64,000 nt of DNA from JAMXLO01 sp963719805 (lineage in GTDB: Bacteria; Pseudomonadota; Alphaproteobacteria; Acetobacterales; Acetobacteraceae). The first letter of the stretch is position 1. Each line of letters opens with the position of its first letter. The stretch spans positions 620,001 to 684,000 of the forward strand of contig CAVRDF010000008.1 of assembly GCA_963719805.1 (NCBI GenBank). Direction: 5' to 3'. Under the pieces are notes generated by a model, which had not been told where the DNA came from, ran no database searches, and saw nothing but the letters and a program-made list of their open reading frames with translations. A program made the translations under genes and the position numbers. This document shows positions 45,829 to 54,510 of this stretch, piece after piece.

Positions 45829-45983
45829 GACGTTGTCCCGGCTCAGTAGTTTCCAGTGTTGCAGTTTGTCACAGCGGTTGGGACGTCGCAACGGCCACTT
45901 ACTTCTCCACTTTTCCGAGCTGTGCGCCCCAAGCCGGCAAGCCCATCGTCTCAGTGATCTGACCACCATTGCACGATGCACAA

Positions 45984-46008
45984 GTGTGTTCTGTGTGCCA
46001 GAACACAC
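45984..46008. promoter_or_regulatory. Perfect 10-bp inverted repeat upstream of the amidohydrolase gene
   Basis: The arms GTGTGTTCTG and CAGAACACAC are separated by 5 nt and end 23 nt before the ATG at 46032. The size and spacing fit a dimeric repressor operator, or an RNA hairpin in the leader. No regulator gene is adjacent. Confidence 0.6.
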
Positions 46009-46031
46009 ATGACGCAAAATTGGAGAGTGGC

Positions 46032-47525
46032 ATGGCTGGCTTGGTGATCAGTGGCGGCAGGGTGGTGGATCCCGCAAGCGGGATGGACCAGGTGGCCGAC
46101 GTGGCTGTGCTGGACGGCCAGATAACCGCGGTCGGCACGGGTCTTGGCAGTGCCGAGCGGGTGATAGACGCGACAGGTCTGGTGGTCGCTCCAGGGTTTA
46201 TCGATTTGCACGCGCATGGGCAGTCAATCCCCGCCGATCGGATGCAGGCGTTCGACGGCGTGACGACAACGCTGGATCTGGAAGCAGGCGTGATGCCCGT
46301 TGCCTCCTGGTATCGCCGGCAGGCAGCGCAAGGGCGCGCACTGAATTACGGCGCCTCCGCCAACTGGGCCTTTGCACGTATCGGCGCGATGACTGGCTCC
46401 AACGAGGAATCATCCCTTGAGGCTTTCGGCCGCGCCATGCGCGATCGCCGCTGGGTCGAGAATGTCGCCAGCGAGACCGAGGTCTCGGGCATCCTCGAGC
46501 GCCTGGCACGGGCGCTGCGCGAAGGCGGTATCGGCATCGGCATACTGAACGCCTATGCCCCGGGCGCCGGCGTGCAGGAACTCACCGCCGTGTGTCAGCT
46601 CGCGAAAGCGCACGAGGTGCCGACATTCACTCACGTCGCGTATATGTCGCGCATCGATCCGGAAAGTGCCGCCGAGGCGTATGTCCGCCTCATCGGCTAC
46701 GCCGGCGCGACCGGCGCGCATATGCACATCTGTCACTTCAACAGCTCCAGCAAGACCGACATCGAACGCTGCGTCGTGCTGGTGGCCAAGGCGCAGGAAC
46801 AGGGACTGCCGATCACGGTCGAAGCCTATCCCTATGGCACCGGTTCCACCGTGCTCGCCGCCGCCTTCTTCAACGATCCCGAGTTCGTGGCGCGCAATGG
46901 CACTGGTTACGACACGGTCCAACGCGTGACCGATGGTCGGCGCTTCCGCGATCGGGAAGAGCTGCTGGCGGCGCAGGTCGAGGAACCCTCCACTCTCGTG
47001 CTGTGGCACATCCTGGATATCGAGAACAACGCGCACCACCGCGACCTGCTTGATATGTCGGTGTTGTATCCCGGCGGTGCGATCGCGTCCGATGCGATGC
47101 CCTGGTCGCTGCCGGATGGCTCGGTCTACACCGGCGATGCGTGGCCGTTGCCCGATGATGCCACCTCGCATCCACGTTCTGCCGGGTGCTTTACGCGGTT
47201 CATGCGAGAGTGGGTGCGTGAGCGGCAGACGGTGTCGCTGATGGAAGGCATCCGCAAATGCGCGCTGATCCCGGCGGAGATCCTCGCTGCCAGTACGCCG
47301 GCCATGCGCACGAAGGGACGGCTGCAGCCGGGCGCGGATGCCGACATCGTCGTGTTCGATTATGCCACGCTGACAGACCGCGCCGAGTTCTCGGCAATGA
47401 ACCGCCCGTCAGAGGGTGTGCGGCATTTGCTGGTGAGTGGCCAGCCGTTGATCACCGGCGGAATATTGGATGTTGCGGCACGTCCCGGACGGCCGGTGCG
47501 CCGGCCAGTGGCTGAAGGCGCGTAG
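46032..47525 (+). CDS. Amidohydrolase of the D-aminoacylase / dihydroorotase-like family
   Basis: About 497 residues with GGAGAGTGGC ahead of ATG 46032. The metal site HxH is in DLHAHGQS (about 58-65), another His in HICHFNSSSKTDIER, and the C-terminal metal Asp in ASDAMPWSLPDG. The KGRLQPGADADIVVFD ending is typical of the family. Members hydrolyse N-acyl-D-amino acids or cyclic amides with zinc. It is followed after 5 nt by a CobW GTPase, perhaps its metal-supplying partner. Confidence 0.88.
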   Translation: MAGLVISGGRVVDPASGMDQVADVAVLDGQITAVGTGLGSAERVIDATGLVVAPGFIDLHAHGQSIPADRMQAFDGVTTTLDLEAGVMPVASWYRRQAAQGRALNYGASANWAFARIGAMTGSNEESSLEAFGRAMRDRRWVENVASETEVSGILERLARALREGGIGIGILNAYAPGAGVQELTAVCQLAKAHEVPTFTHVAYMSRIDPESAAEAYVRLIGYAGATGAHMHICHFNSSSKTDIERCVVLVAKAQEQGLPITVEAYPYGTGSTVLAAAFFNDPEFVARNGTGYDTVQRVTDGRRFRDREELLAAQVEEPSTLVLWHILDIENNAHHRDLLDMSVLYPGGAIASDAMPWSLPDGSVYTGDAWPLPDDATSHPRSAGCFTRFMREWVRERQTVSLMEGIRKCALIPAEILAASTPAMRTKGRLQPGADADIVVFDYATLTDRAEFSAMNRPSEGVRHLLVSGQPLITGGILDVAARPGRPVRRPVAEGA

Positions 47526-47530
47526 GCATC

Positions 47531-48463
47531 ATGCCCGTCCCGATACTACTGGTGGCGGGCTTTCTCGGCGCCGGCAAGACCACGGTGGTGAACCATCTGC
47601 TGGCGCGTGCCGAAGGACGGCGCATCGCCGCCGTGGTCAACGATTTCGGCGCCATCAACATCGACGCCGAACTGATCGCGGGTGCCAGCGATGGTGTGGT
47701 GAGCCTGAGCAACGGCTGCATCTGCTGCTCTCTGCAAGGCGACCTGCTGCGCACGCTTGCCGCTCTGCTGCGGCGTGATCCGCGGCCGGAGTACATCGTC
47801 ATCGAGACCAGCGGCGTGGCCGATCCGGCGGATATTGTTCGCAACCTGATGGACCCGGTGATCTGGCGAGAGGCGCCACTCGAGACACTGCTGTGCGTGG
47901 TGGATGCGACAATACCAGAGGCGATGCTGGCCGATCCGCTGCTGCGGTCTCAGCTACGCGCCGCTGATATCGTGGCGCTGAGCAAGCTCGACCTGGCAGA
48001 CGCACCCGCAATCGCGCATGTGCGCGACGTTGTGCGGGACGTGCGGCCAGGTGCTGTGGTCGTGGATGCGATAGATGGCGCCGTGTCAGCGACGCTGCTC
48101 TTTCCGGCCGACCTCGATCGTTTGCCGGCGCAACGCGAGCCGGGACGGCAACGGCCGGCGGCGGACCGATTTGAGACCCTGAGCTGGACCTCGGAACGGC
48201 GATTGTCGCTGGCTCGGCTGCAGCAGGCGATTGGCCGGCTGGCACCCCGCATCATTCGCGCAAAAGGATTGTTCGAAACGGTCGAGCAGCCAGGACAGCA
48301 ATACGTGTTCCAGTTGGCTGGTGGGCGCGCGGCACTGGTGCCAGGCAGATCACCGGCGGCCGGAGCGCCGCGCACGCGGATTGTTTTTGTAGCGGAGGTC
48401 GGATGTCTCTCCCGTGGCGAGATTGACAGCGTGATGGATGAGTGCGTCGCCGATGCCCCATGA
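47531..48463 (+). CDS. CobW-family G3E GTPase (metallochaperone)
   Basis: 310 residues. P-loop GFLGAGKTTVVNH (10-22), the C-x-C-C metal motif at 63-66 (NGCICCSLQGDLL), Walker B region ETSGVADP and the guanine motif SKLD. COG0523 proteins of this kind bind zinc or cobalt and deliver it to enzymes. Its placement between a metal amidohydrolase and the CbtB-CbtA genes fits a cobalt or zinc supply role, which is inferred. Confidence 0.92.
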   Translation: MPVPILLVAGFLGAGKTTVVNHLLARAEGRRIAAVVNDFGAINIDAELIAGASDGVVSLSNGCICCSLQGDLLRTLAALLRRDPRPEYIVIETSGVADPADIVRNLMDPVIWREAPLETLLCVVDATIPEAMLADPLLRSQLRAADIVALSKLDLADAPAIAHVRDVVRDVRPGAVVVDAIDGAVSATLLFPADLDRLPAQREPGRQRPAADRFETLSWTSERRLSLARLQQAIGRLAPRIIRAKGLFETVEQPGQQYVFQLAGGRAALVPGRSPAAGAPRTRIVFVAEVGCLSRGEIDSVMDECVADAP

Positions 48464-48546
48464 CAAGGCTGCTCAGACGGCCGGCTGTGCTGGCGCTCGC
48501 CTAAACCAGGGCGTACAATCCGTCAGACGTGTGGAGCTGTGCGGCG

Positions 48547-49080
48547 ATGCCAACCATCGATCGTGAAACCTCATCTTTGCTCATGGTCGACTTCCAATCT
48601 CGGCTGATGCCCGCGATCGAAGGCGGCGCGGCGGTGCTCGCCAACGCACGCCGCCTGTTGGATGCCGCGGAGATGCTGCAGGTACCCATCCTGTTTACAG
48701 AACAGAATACCGAAGGCCTGGGTGCAACGATGCCCGAACTGCACGCCGGCACTGCCAGGCTCGCGCACAAAATGACATTCGATGCATGTCGCGCTCCAGG
48801 TTTTCTTGAGGCGGCATCCGATCGGCCAAGTCACGTCGTCGCTGGATGCGAGGCTCATGTCTGTGTATTACAGAGCGCTCTGGGGCTGTTGGCAGCCGGG
48901 CGCCGGGTTTACTTGGTGCGCGATGCAGTAGGTTCCCGCCGGAGCGAGAGCAAGGAAACTGCAATTCGACGCTTGGAGCGCAACGGTGCGGAGATTGTCA
49001 CCACCGAGATGGTACTTTTTGAATGGCTTGGCACAGCCTCTGATCCTCGATTGCGCAAGGTTATCGATCTGATCCGATGA
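48547..49080 (+). CDS. Isochorismatase-family cysteine hydrolase
   Basis: 177 residues from ATG 48547. Catalytic triad residues are D15 (LMVDFQSRL), K75 (HKMTFDA) and C106 (CEAHVCVLQSAL), with the cis-peptide-bearing AGCEAHV segment. Members hydrolyse amides such as nicotinamide or N-carbamoyl compounds; the substrate here is unknown. It lies on the plus strand with its neighbours but is 83 nt downstream of the CobW gene. Confidence 0.9.
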   Translation: MPTIDRETSSLLMVDFQSRLMPAIEGGAAVLANARRLLDAAEMLQVPILFTEQNTEGLGATMPELHAGTARLAHKMTFDACRAPGFLEAASDRPSHVVAGCEAHVCVLQSALGLLAAGRRVYLVRDAVGSRRSESKETAIRRLERNGAEIVTTEMVLFEWLGTASDPRLRKVIDLIR

Positions 49081-49143
49081 ACCGCGGCGGGCCGCGCAAC
49101 AGGAACCGTTGTTGGGTCTGCGATGCTGGAAGGAACGTCCGTC

Positions 49144-49392
49144 ATGTCAGTTGTGGCCGAAACCGTTGGCGAGAACCCAGGAAGCATGTCTCCAACCACG
49201 TCCTTCCCGGATTTGGCGCAGGCTCCAATTCCTCTTCGGGAGATCTTGCCTTGGGGTATTTTCGCCGCGCTCCTGATGCTGGCGATCTACTTCGTTGGCG
49301 TCGAGGAAGGCGCAACGTCGTTGTTCTCTGGCATGTATGTGCATGAATTCGTGCATGACGGGCGGCACGTGCTCGGATTCCCCTGCCACTGA
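49144..49392 (+). CDS. cbtB: CbtB, predicted cobalt-transporter subunit
   Basis: 82 residues with one membrane helix (about 35-55) and the diagnostic metal-binding tail HEFVHDGRHVLGFPCH, rich in His and ending in Cys-His. GGAAGGA precedes ATG 49144. CbtB accompanies CbtA and together they are predicted to take up cobalt. I looked for a cobalamin riboswitch in the 64-nt gap upstream and see no B12-box. Confidence 0.92.
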   Translation: MSVVAETVGENPGSMSPTTSFPDLAQAPIPLREILPWGIFAALLMLAIYFVGVEEGATSLFSGMYVHEFVHDGRHVLGFPCH

Positions 49393-49407
49393 GGCGGGGG
49401 CGATCCT

Positions 49408-50190
49408 ATGGTCAGGACCCTGCTCATCCGCGGGATGCTCGTCGGTCTTCTTGCTGGCTTGCTGACCTTCGGTTTCAGCAAGGTATTCGGTGAACCGTCA
49501 GTCGATCGCGCGATCGCTCTTGAAATCCAACTGCAGGAGGCGAAGGCCAAGGCAGATGTGGCCATGGGCAAGCCGGCCGCCCCCGATGAGCCGGAGTTGG
49601 TCAGCCGTCCGGTGCAGGCTGGCATCGGACTGTTCACCGGGGTGATGGTGTATTGCACCGCCTTCGGTGGTTTGTTTGCTCTTGTCTTCGCCGCAGCAAG
49701 TGGCCGGGTTGGCGGCCTCGGTCCACGCGAATTGTCGGCCTTGCTGGCCGCTGTGGGTTTCATTGCGGTCTGTCTGGTGCCCAGCCTGAAATACCCCGCC
49801 AATCCGCCATCGGTTGGCGAAGCGGACACGATCGGAATTCGCACGGCACTCTACTTCATCATGATGCTGATCTCGATCGCAGCAATAACGGGTGCGGCGA
49901 TGCTGCGCGAACGCTTGGCCGCAATGCACGGCAATTGGGCAGCCAACCTCATCGCCCTGACTGGCTATCTCATTGTTGTAGTGCTTGCGCAATTTCTGCT
50001 GCCAACCATCAACGAAGTGCCGGACGGCTTCCCGGCTGTTCTGCTGTGGCAGTTCAGGCTCGCTTCACTGGGCACGCAGGCGGTGATGTGGGCGACATTC
50101 GGTCTGGCATTCGGCTGGCTGACCGAGCGCGCGAGGCAAAGCCGTACGGCTGTTGCTCGAAGCCACACAGCGAACTCGGCGACAGTATAA
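49408..50190 (+). CDS. cbtA: CbtA, predicted cobalt-transporter membrane protein
   Basis: 260 residues with five or so membrane helices (IRGMLVGLLAGLLTFGFSKVFGEPSVDRAI, shortened here to GLLAGLLTFGFSKVFGEP, at the N-terminus; GIGLFTGVMVYCTAFGG; AVGFIAVCLVPSLKYPANPP). The conserved F-G-E-P and PSLKYPANPP motifs define the CbtA family. It lies 15 nt after CbtB. It could carry cobalt or another divalent metal; the family role is computational, not biochemical. Confidence 0.92.
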   Translation: MVRTLLIRGMLVGLLAGLLTFGFSKVFGEPSVDRAIALEIQLQEAKAKADVAMGKPAAPDEPELVSRPVQAGIGLFTGVMVYCTAFGGLFALVFAAASGRVGGLGPRELSALLAAVGFIAVCLVPSLKYPANPPSVGEADTIGIRTALYFIMMLISIAAITGAAMLRERLAAMHGNWAANLIALTGYLIVVVLAQFLLPTINEVPDGFPAVLLWQFRLASLGTQAVMWATFGLAFGWLTERARQSRTAVARSHTANSATV

Positions 50191-50278
50191 GGGATGCGGC
50201 GGCGGCCGAGCGTCGCGCACAGGTTGCCACTGCCCCGCAGCAAAGCTAATGCTTCCGGGTTGGCAGACAGAACACGTG

Positions 50279-50650
50279 ATGACGTCGGGGATCCGGTTCG
50301 CAACGTCTTGGCTGGCGGCATGGTGCCAGGTGCTCTTGGTTGCCCTGATGCCGTTCGGGCCAATCAAGCAGGCCACGGTGCCATTCGGCGACATTCCAAT
50401 CTGCCACACAGGTAGCACCGGCAACTCCGGGCACCAGACACCATCATCGCCTGACCGCCACCAGCACGATTGCGTGCTGTGCTTCGTGTGCCAAGCACAT
50501 GCGTGGGCGCCTGCGTTATTGTCGCCCGCTCCAGTTCTTCCGCCGCTGCGGGCAGTCGCAGCCGCAGACCACGTGAGTCATCAACCGCGTGCACCACCGG
50601 TCCACGCCTTGCTTACGGCGCAGCCGCGCGGACCACCGTCACTGATCTGA
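50279..50650 (+). CDS. DUF2946 family protein
   Basis: About 123 residues from ATG 50279; an earlier in-frame ATG exists at 50249. A hydrophobic N-terminal segment (FATSWLAAWCQVLLVALMPFG) acts as a signal or anchor. The metal-ligand-like HQHDCVLCFVCQAHAWAP block follows, as in DUF2946 proteins found near copper and cobalt genes. A proline-rich tail ends the protein. The function is unknown; metal binding is inferred from Cys/His content. Confidence 0.72.
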   Translation: MTSGIRFATSWLAAWCQVLLVALMPFGPIKQATVPFGDIPICHTGSTGNSGHQTPSSPDRHQHDCVLCFVCQAHAWAPALLSPAPVLPPLRAVAAADHVSHQPRAPPVHALLTAQPRGPPSLI

Positions 50651-50665
50651 GCCTGACCATCTGCC

Positions 50666-50686
50666 GCCGGCAATTCGTGTGCCGGC
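50666..50686 (+). terminator. GC-rich hairpin after the DUF2946 gene
   Basis: The arms GCCGGCA and TGCCGGC pair over 7 bp around a 7-nt loop, 15 nt after the DUF2946 stop. There is no T-run, so this is a weak terminator or an mRNA-processing hairpin. Confidence 0.3.
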
Positions 50687-50793
50687 ATACGCCGCTCATG
50701 TCAGAGGAATTTCCTTGTGAACAACCCAAGACTGCTAACTGCGCTTGCAGCAGCGAGCTTATGGCCGTCCCCAATCGTCGGGGGGAGCATCAG

Positions 50794-51718
50794 ATGCAAT
50801 ATCGCGTAGCTTTGGCGTGCGCACTTGCGGGGACCGGCGCCATGATCCTCTCCAACCAGGCCGCAGCCCACGCCGTTGCCGGCAACCGCGTGTTTCCGGT
50901 CACGCTGACCATGGACGATCCCGGCGTTGCCGATGAGGCGTCAGTGCCGACCTTCAGTTGGGTGCGCGACGACAGCAGCGGCACACCGGCCAACTCGTAC
51001 GGCTTCAACTTCGAGTTCGACAAGACGATTACCGAGAACTTCGGTATCGGCATCAATGACGGCTGGAATCTCAATCAGGTCAAGGGTGGCAAGACTGCCG
51101 GCGGCTTCCAGAACCTCGTCGTCACCGGCAAGTTCCAGGCCTACGTCAATCCCGCTCACGAATTCATCCTGTCAGTCGGCGTCGTGCGTGAGTTCGGTGG
51201 CACCGGCAATGTCAATCAGGGCGCGGATCGGTTCGGTTCAACCGAGCCTACCGTCTATATGGGCAAAGGACTTGGCGATCTGCCAATCGGTAAACTGCGT
51301 CCGTTGGCCATCACCGGTGAGCTTGGCTACAATATCCAGGACGTGAAGATCAATTCCGCCGGCACCAACCAGGGTGGACAGAACGGCTTCGATGCCGCGC
51401 TGTCGATCCAGTACCAGCGTGCCGTACCTGCAGTCGCAGGTAAAAGATTTTGGACTGCCTGACTTCTTCAATCACCTGGTGCCACTGGTCGAGTTGACCT
51501 GGAGCGTACCTACAGGTGGCGTGGCATTGCCGTCGCCGACTACCTTCACCATCGCACCCGGCGTGATCTACATGGCTGATAAATGGCAATTCGGCGTGGA
51601 GGCGCTGATTCCAGGGAATAAGGCGACCGGCACCCATGTTGGTGTGATCGCCATGTTCCACCTGTTCTTCGATGACATCTTCCCGAACAGTCTCGGCAAA
51701 CCACTGGTCGATTGGTGA
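50794..51718 (+). pseudogene. Outer-membrane/periplasmic protein, frameshifted
   Basis: From ATG 50794 (GGGGGAG ahead) a signal peptide (ALACALAGTGAMILSNQAAAHA) leads to a beta-rich protein (VFPVTLTMDDPG, TFSWVRDD, YMGKGLGDLPIG). After LSIQY the homologous continuation SVPYLQSQVKDFGLPDFFNH...LVPLVELTW lies in another frame to 51718. Removing one C of the CC at 51414-51415 rejoins them, giving about 307 residues. Likely a beta-barrel or transporter accessory protein of the metal cluster. Broken as read. Confidence 0.65.
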
Positions 51719-51723
51719 GGTTC

Positions 51724-52101
51724 ATGCGTCGGTTTCACACTCTGATCGCAACTGGCGTTCTGGCCCTGACGGTGCTGCCGCTCTGGGTCGGGACGGCCGA
51801 GGCCCACGCCTTGCTACGTCATGCAATTCCGCTCGTCGGCAGCACAATTCCGCAAGCACCAACTGTGCTGACGCTTGATTACTCCGAAGGTGTGGAGCCG
51901 CGATTCAGCTCGGTCGTGGTGACCGACGCACAGGGCCAGCGCGTCGACAAGAACGATCTGCATCGCGCGGAGGGCAACGAGCAGCGTCTGTCGCTCGGGT
52001 TGCAACCATTGAAGCCTGGCACCTACAAGGTGGAATGGCACGTGACGTCGGTGGATACCCATCGCACCGAGGGAACCTTTACTTTCACCGTTCAACCCTG
52101 A
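51724..52101 (+). CDS. copC: CopC-domain periplasmic copper-binding protein
   Basis: 125 residues from ATG 51724 (GGTGAGGTTC ahead). The signal peptide ends at GTAEA, exposing the mature N-terminal His of HALLRHAIPLVGS, the copper ligand of CopC proteins. VDTH near the end supplies the other His. CopC binds Cu(II) in the periplasm and hands it on. It is followed by a multicopper oxidase, a common pairing. Confidence 0.92.
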   Translation: MRRFHTLIATGVLALTVLPLWVGTAEAHALLRHAIPLVGSTIPQAPTVLTLDYSEGVEPRFSSVVVTDAQGQRVDKNDLHRAEGNEQRLSLGLQPLKPGTYKVEWHVTSVDTHRTEGTFTFTVQP

Positions 52102-52152
52102 CGATCAATACGCGGTTGCCCTGGCACGGCGCATTCGAAGGAGCATGCAACT

Positions 52153-53583
52153 ATGCCCATCACACTGTCACGGCGTCGTCTTCTGGGTGGAACTGCGGCA
52201 GTGGCCGCCGCCGGGCTTCTGCCGCCTTCGGCCTGGGCCCAGACACCGGTTACGCTCAACGCGATCACACGCGTGCTCGACGTGAAGGGAAAGCCGGCCA
52301 AGGTCCTCGGCCTGGCGCAGGACAACGGATTGTCCGGCGTGTTCCTCGATCCGGGCCAGCGCTTCCAGATCAATCTGGCCAACAAGCTGATGCAGGAGAC
52401 CATCATTCACTGGCACGGTCAGACGCCGCCGGTGGATCAGGATGGCGTCGCGTTGACGGGCATCGAGAAGCTGATCGCGCCCGGGTCGGTCCAGGCATAC
52501 GACTATGCACCGCGACCCGGCACCTTCTGGATGCACTCGCATCAGGGATTGCAGGAGATGCAGCTGCTGGCCGCACCGCTGATCGTCCGCGGCGCCGAGG
52601 AACTAAAGCAAGATGCACAGGAAGTCACCGTGATCTTGCACGACTTCACCTTCAAGACCCCCGAAGAGGTAATGCAAGAGCTGACCGGCGGAGCCAAGAT
52701 GGCAGCCATGCCCACGGTGGCGCGTGCGCCAAAGCCTGGCAAAACCGCGCCGATGAAGATGGGCGACGGTGGAAAACCGGATCTGAATGACTTCGACTTC
52801 GACGCCTATCTGGCGAACGACCGTACTCTTGACGATCCAATGGTGGTGCGCACCGAACGCAACGGACGCGTGCGTTTGCGCATCATCAATGCGGCCGCAT
52901 CGACTGTCTTCTGGATCGACCTTGGCGACGTGGACGGCACGCTGATCGCCGTCGATGGAGAAGCGGTGATGCCGGTGCGCGGTAGGTTACTCCCGTTGGC
53001 GGAGGCGCAGCAATTCGACATCATGGTGAACGTTGCAGCCGGCAAGATGCTGCCGGTGCTGGCGCAGCGCGAGAGCGACACAGTGCGTACCGGAGTTATC
53101 CTCGCATCGCCCAAGGCCGCGATCAGCAAGGTCGCGGACAAAGCGGCCAAAGAATCGAAGCCGATGGGAACCGCGCTTGAGTCACGCCTGGTTGCGATGA
53201 AGCCTCTCTCACCTCGACCAGCCGATCGGCGGATTCCCGTTGTGCTGAGCGGCAGCATGGCGCCGTACGAATGGTTCATCAACGGACGTGGGTGGGAGAA
53301 CCATGAGCCGTTACGTGTCGCAAAGAATCAGCGCATCGAATTCGATATCGTGAACCAGACGCCGATGGGTCATCCGATGCATTTGCATGGCCACGTGTTC
53401 CAAGTCGTCGAACTCAACGGCAAGGCTCTGCACGGCGCGATGCGCGATACCGTGCAGATTCCCCCCGAAGGTTCGGCGAAAATCGCATTCGACGCGGACA
53501 ATCCTGGGCGCTGGTTATTCCATTGTCATAACCTGCTGCACATGGAGCGCGGCATGATCACCGAAGTCGTCTACGACGCCTAG
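52153..53583 (+). CDS. Multicopper oxidase (CueO/CopA-like)
   Basis: 476 residues with a twin-arginine signal (LSRRRLLGGTAAVAAAGLL). Copper sites are HWHG and MHSHQG in domain 1, HPMHLHGHVF in domain 3, and the T1 site HCHNLLHMERGM. The axial Met is M in HMERGM. A Met/Lys-rich stretch (KMAAMP, APMKMGDGG) around 185-205 may bind Cu(I). It should oxidise Cu(I) or other substrates in the periplasm and detoxify copper together with CopC. 51 nt separate the two genes. Confidence 0.93.
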   Translation: MPITLSRRRLLGGTAAVAAAGLLPPSAWAQTPVTLNAITRVLDVKGKPAKVLGLAQDNGLSGVFLDPGQRFQINLANKLMQETIIHWHGQTPPVDQDGVALTGIEKLIAPGSVQAYDYAPRPGTFWMHSHQGLQEMQLLAAPLIVRGAEELKQDAQEVTVILHDFTFKTPEEVMQELTGGAKMAAMPTVARAPKPGKTAPMKMGDGGKPDLNDFDFDAYLANDRTLDDPMVVRTERNGRVRLRIINAAASTVFWIDLGDVDGTLIAVDGEAVMPVRGRLLPLAEAQQFDIMVNVAAGKMLPVLAQRESDTVRTGVILASPKAAISKVADKAAKESKPMGTALESRLVAMKPLSPRPADRRIPVVLSGSMAPYEWFINGRGWENHEPLRVAKNQRIEFDIVNQTPMGHPMHLHGHVFQVVELNGKALHGAMRDTVQIPPEGSAKIAFDADNPGRWLFHCHNLLHMERGMITEVVYDA

Positions 53584-53587
53584 CAGG

Positions 53588-54433
53588 TCATGAGGCAGAC
53601 CGCGGCGACCAACCATACGCCTTGGCACAGGCGCCGCCCATCAGCATTGCCCGCTCCGTGTCGCTCAGCCGATCCGTGCGCAGAAATGGCTCGACCGCCT
53701 GCTCGAAGTTGACGACAGCGAATGCTCGCGTCCAGTCGGTGCCCCATAGGCAGCGTTCGAAACCCCACGCGTCGAACACACGGGCCAGTGGTTCCCAGAT
53801 GTCCGGAAACGGATACGGCTTCTGCGATAGCGTGCATGCGCCGCTGACCTTGATCACCGCATTCGGACGCTTGGCGAGTTCCAGCACCTTTGGCAAATCG
53901 GCCCAAGGCTGCGGCGGGGCGGGCGGCACGCGCGGCTGCAGAATACCCAGATGATCGATGATGAAACGCGTCTCCGGATGGCGATCGATCAGCGCGGTGC
54001 CTACGTCCAGGTTGTCCCAGCACAGGATATTCACCGGGAAATCGTGACGGACCGCGGCGCGGAGGATGCGGTCGAGACCCGGGTCGGTCGGCTCGCGTCC
54101 GGACTCCTTCGGTAGCATGATGCGAATGCCAACGGTGCCCGGTGTCTGCTTCCAATCAGCGATCACATCCGCTACCGCCTTGTCGTCCGGATTGACCGGT
54201 TTGACGATGGCGAAGCGGTCGGGATGGGCGCGCTGCACTTCCACCGCATAGCTGGCGTCATATTGGTACAGGCCAAAGGCGGAGATGAAGATCGCACCAT
54301 CGACGCCGACCTTGTCCATCGCCGCCACCATCTCGTCACCGGTGACGTGAGCCGGCCAGTTCGGCACACTATGCCACGGTCGCTTCGCTGTGTTTGCCTC
54401 ATAGGCATGGACCTGCGAATCAATGATCGCCAT
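53588..54433 (-). CDS. Amidohydrolase family 2 (TIM-barrel metal hydrolase)
   Basis: 281 residues from ATG 54433, with AAAGGAGTTGTACCG ahead. The family motif HxH is changed to Q-V-H in DSQVHAYE at the N-terminus, which still occurs in some members. HDFPVNILCWDN, DHLGILQPRVPPAPP and LWGTDWTR (metal Asp) follow. Members hydrolyse or decarboxylate small aromatic or lactone compounds. The gene ends 5 nt from the oppositely oriented multicopper oxidase. Confidence 0.87.
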   Translation of the reverse strand: MAIIDSQVHAYEANTAKRPWHSVPNWPAHVTGDEMVAAMDKVGVDGAIFISAFGLYQYDASYAVEVQRAHPDRFAIVKPVNPDDKAVADVIADWKQTPGTVGIRIMLPKESGREPTDPGLDRILRAAVRHDFPVNILCWDNLDVGTALIDRHPETRFIIDHLGILQPRVPPAPPQPWADLPKVLELAKRPNAVIKVSGACTLSQKPYPFPDIWEPLARVFDAWGFERCLWGTDWTRAFAVVNFEQAVEPFLRTDRLSDTERAMLMGGACAKAYGWSPRSAS

Positions 54434-54510
54434 CGGTACAACTCCTTTGCGTGCGTTCAGCTTGGAGGCCCTGGTGGATTTGTGTCCAGAGGGCCGAAGT
54501 GCGTGTGAAA

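Noticed and set aside
49081..49143. Cobalamin riboswitch ahead of cbtB.
   Set aside because: The gap is only about 63 nt and has no B12-box; too short for the full aptamer.
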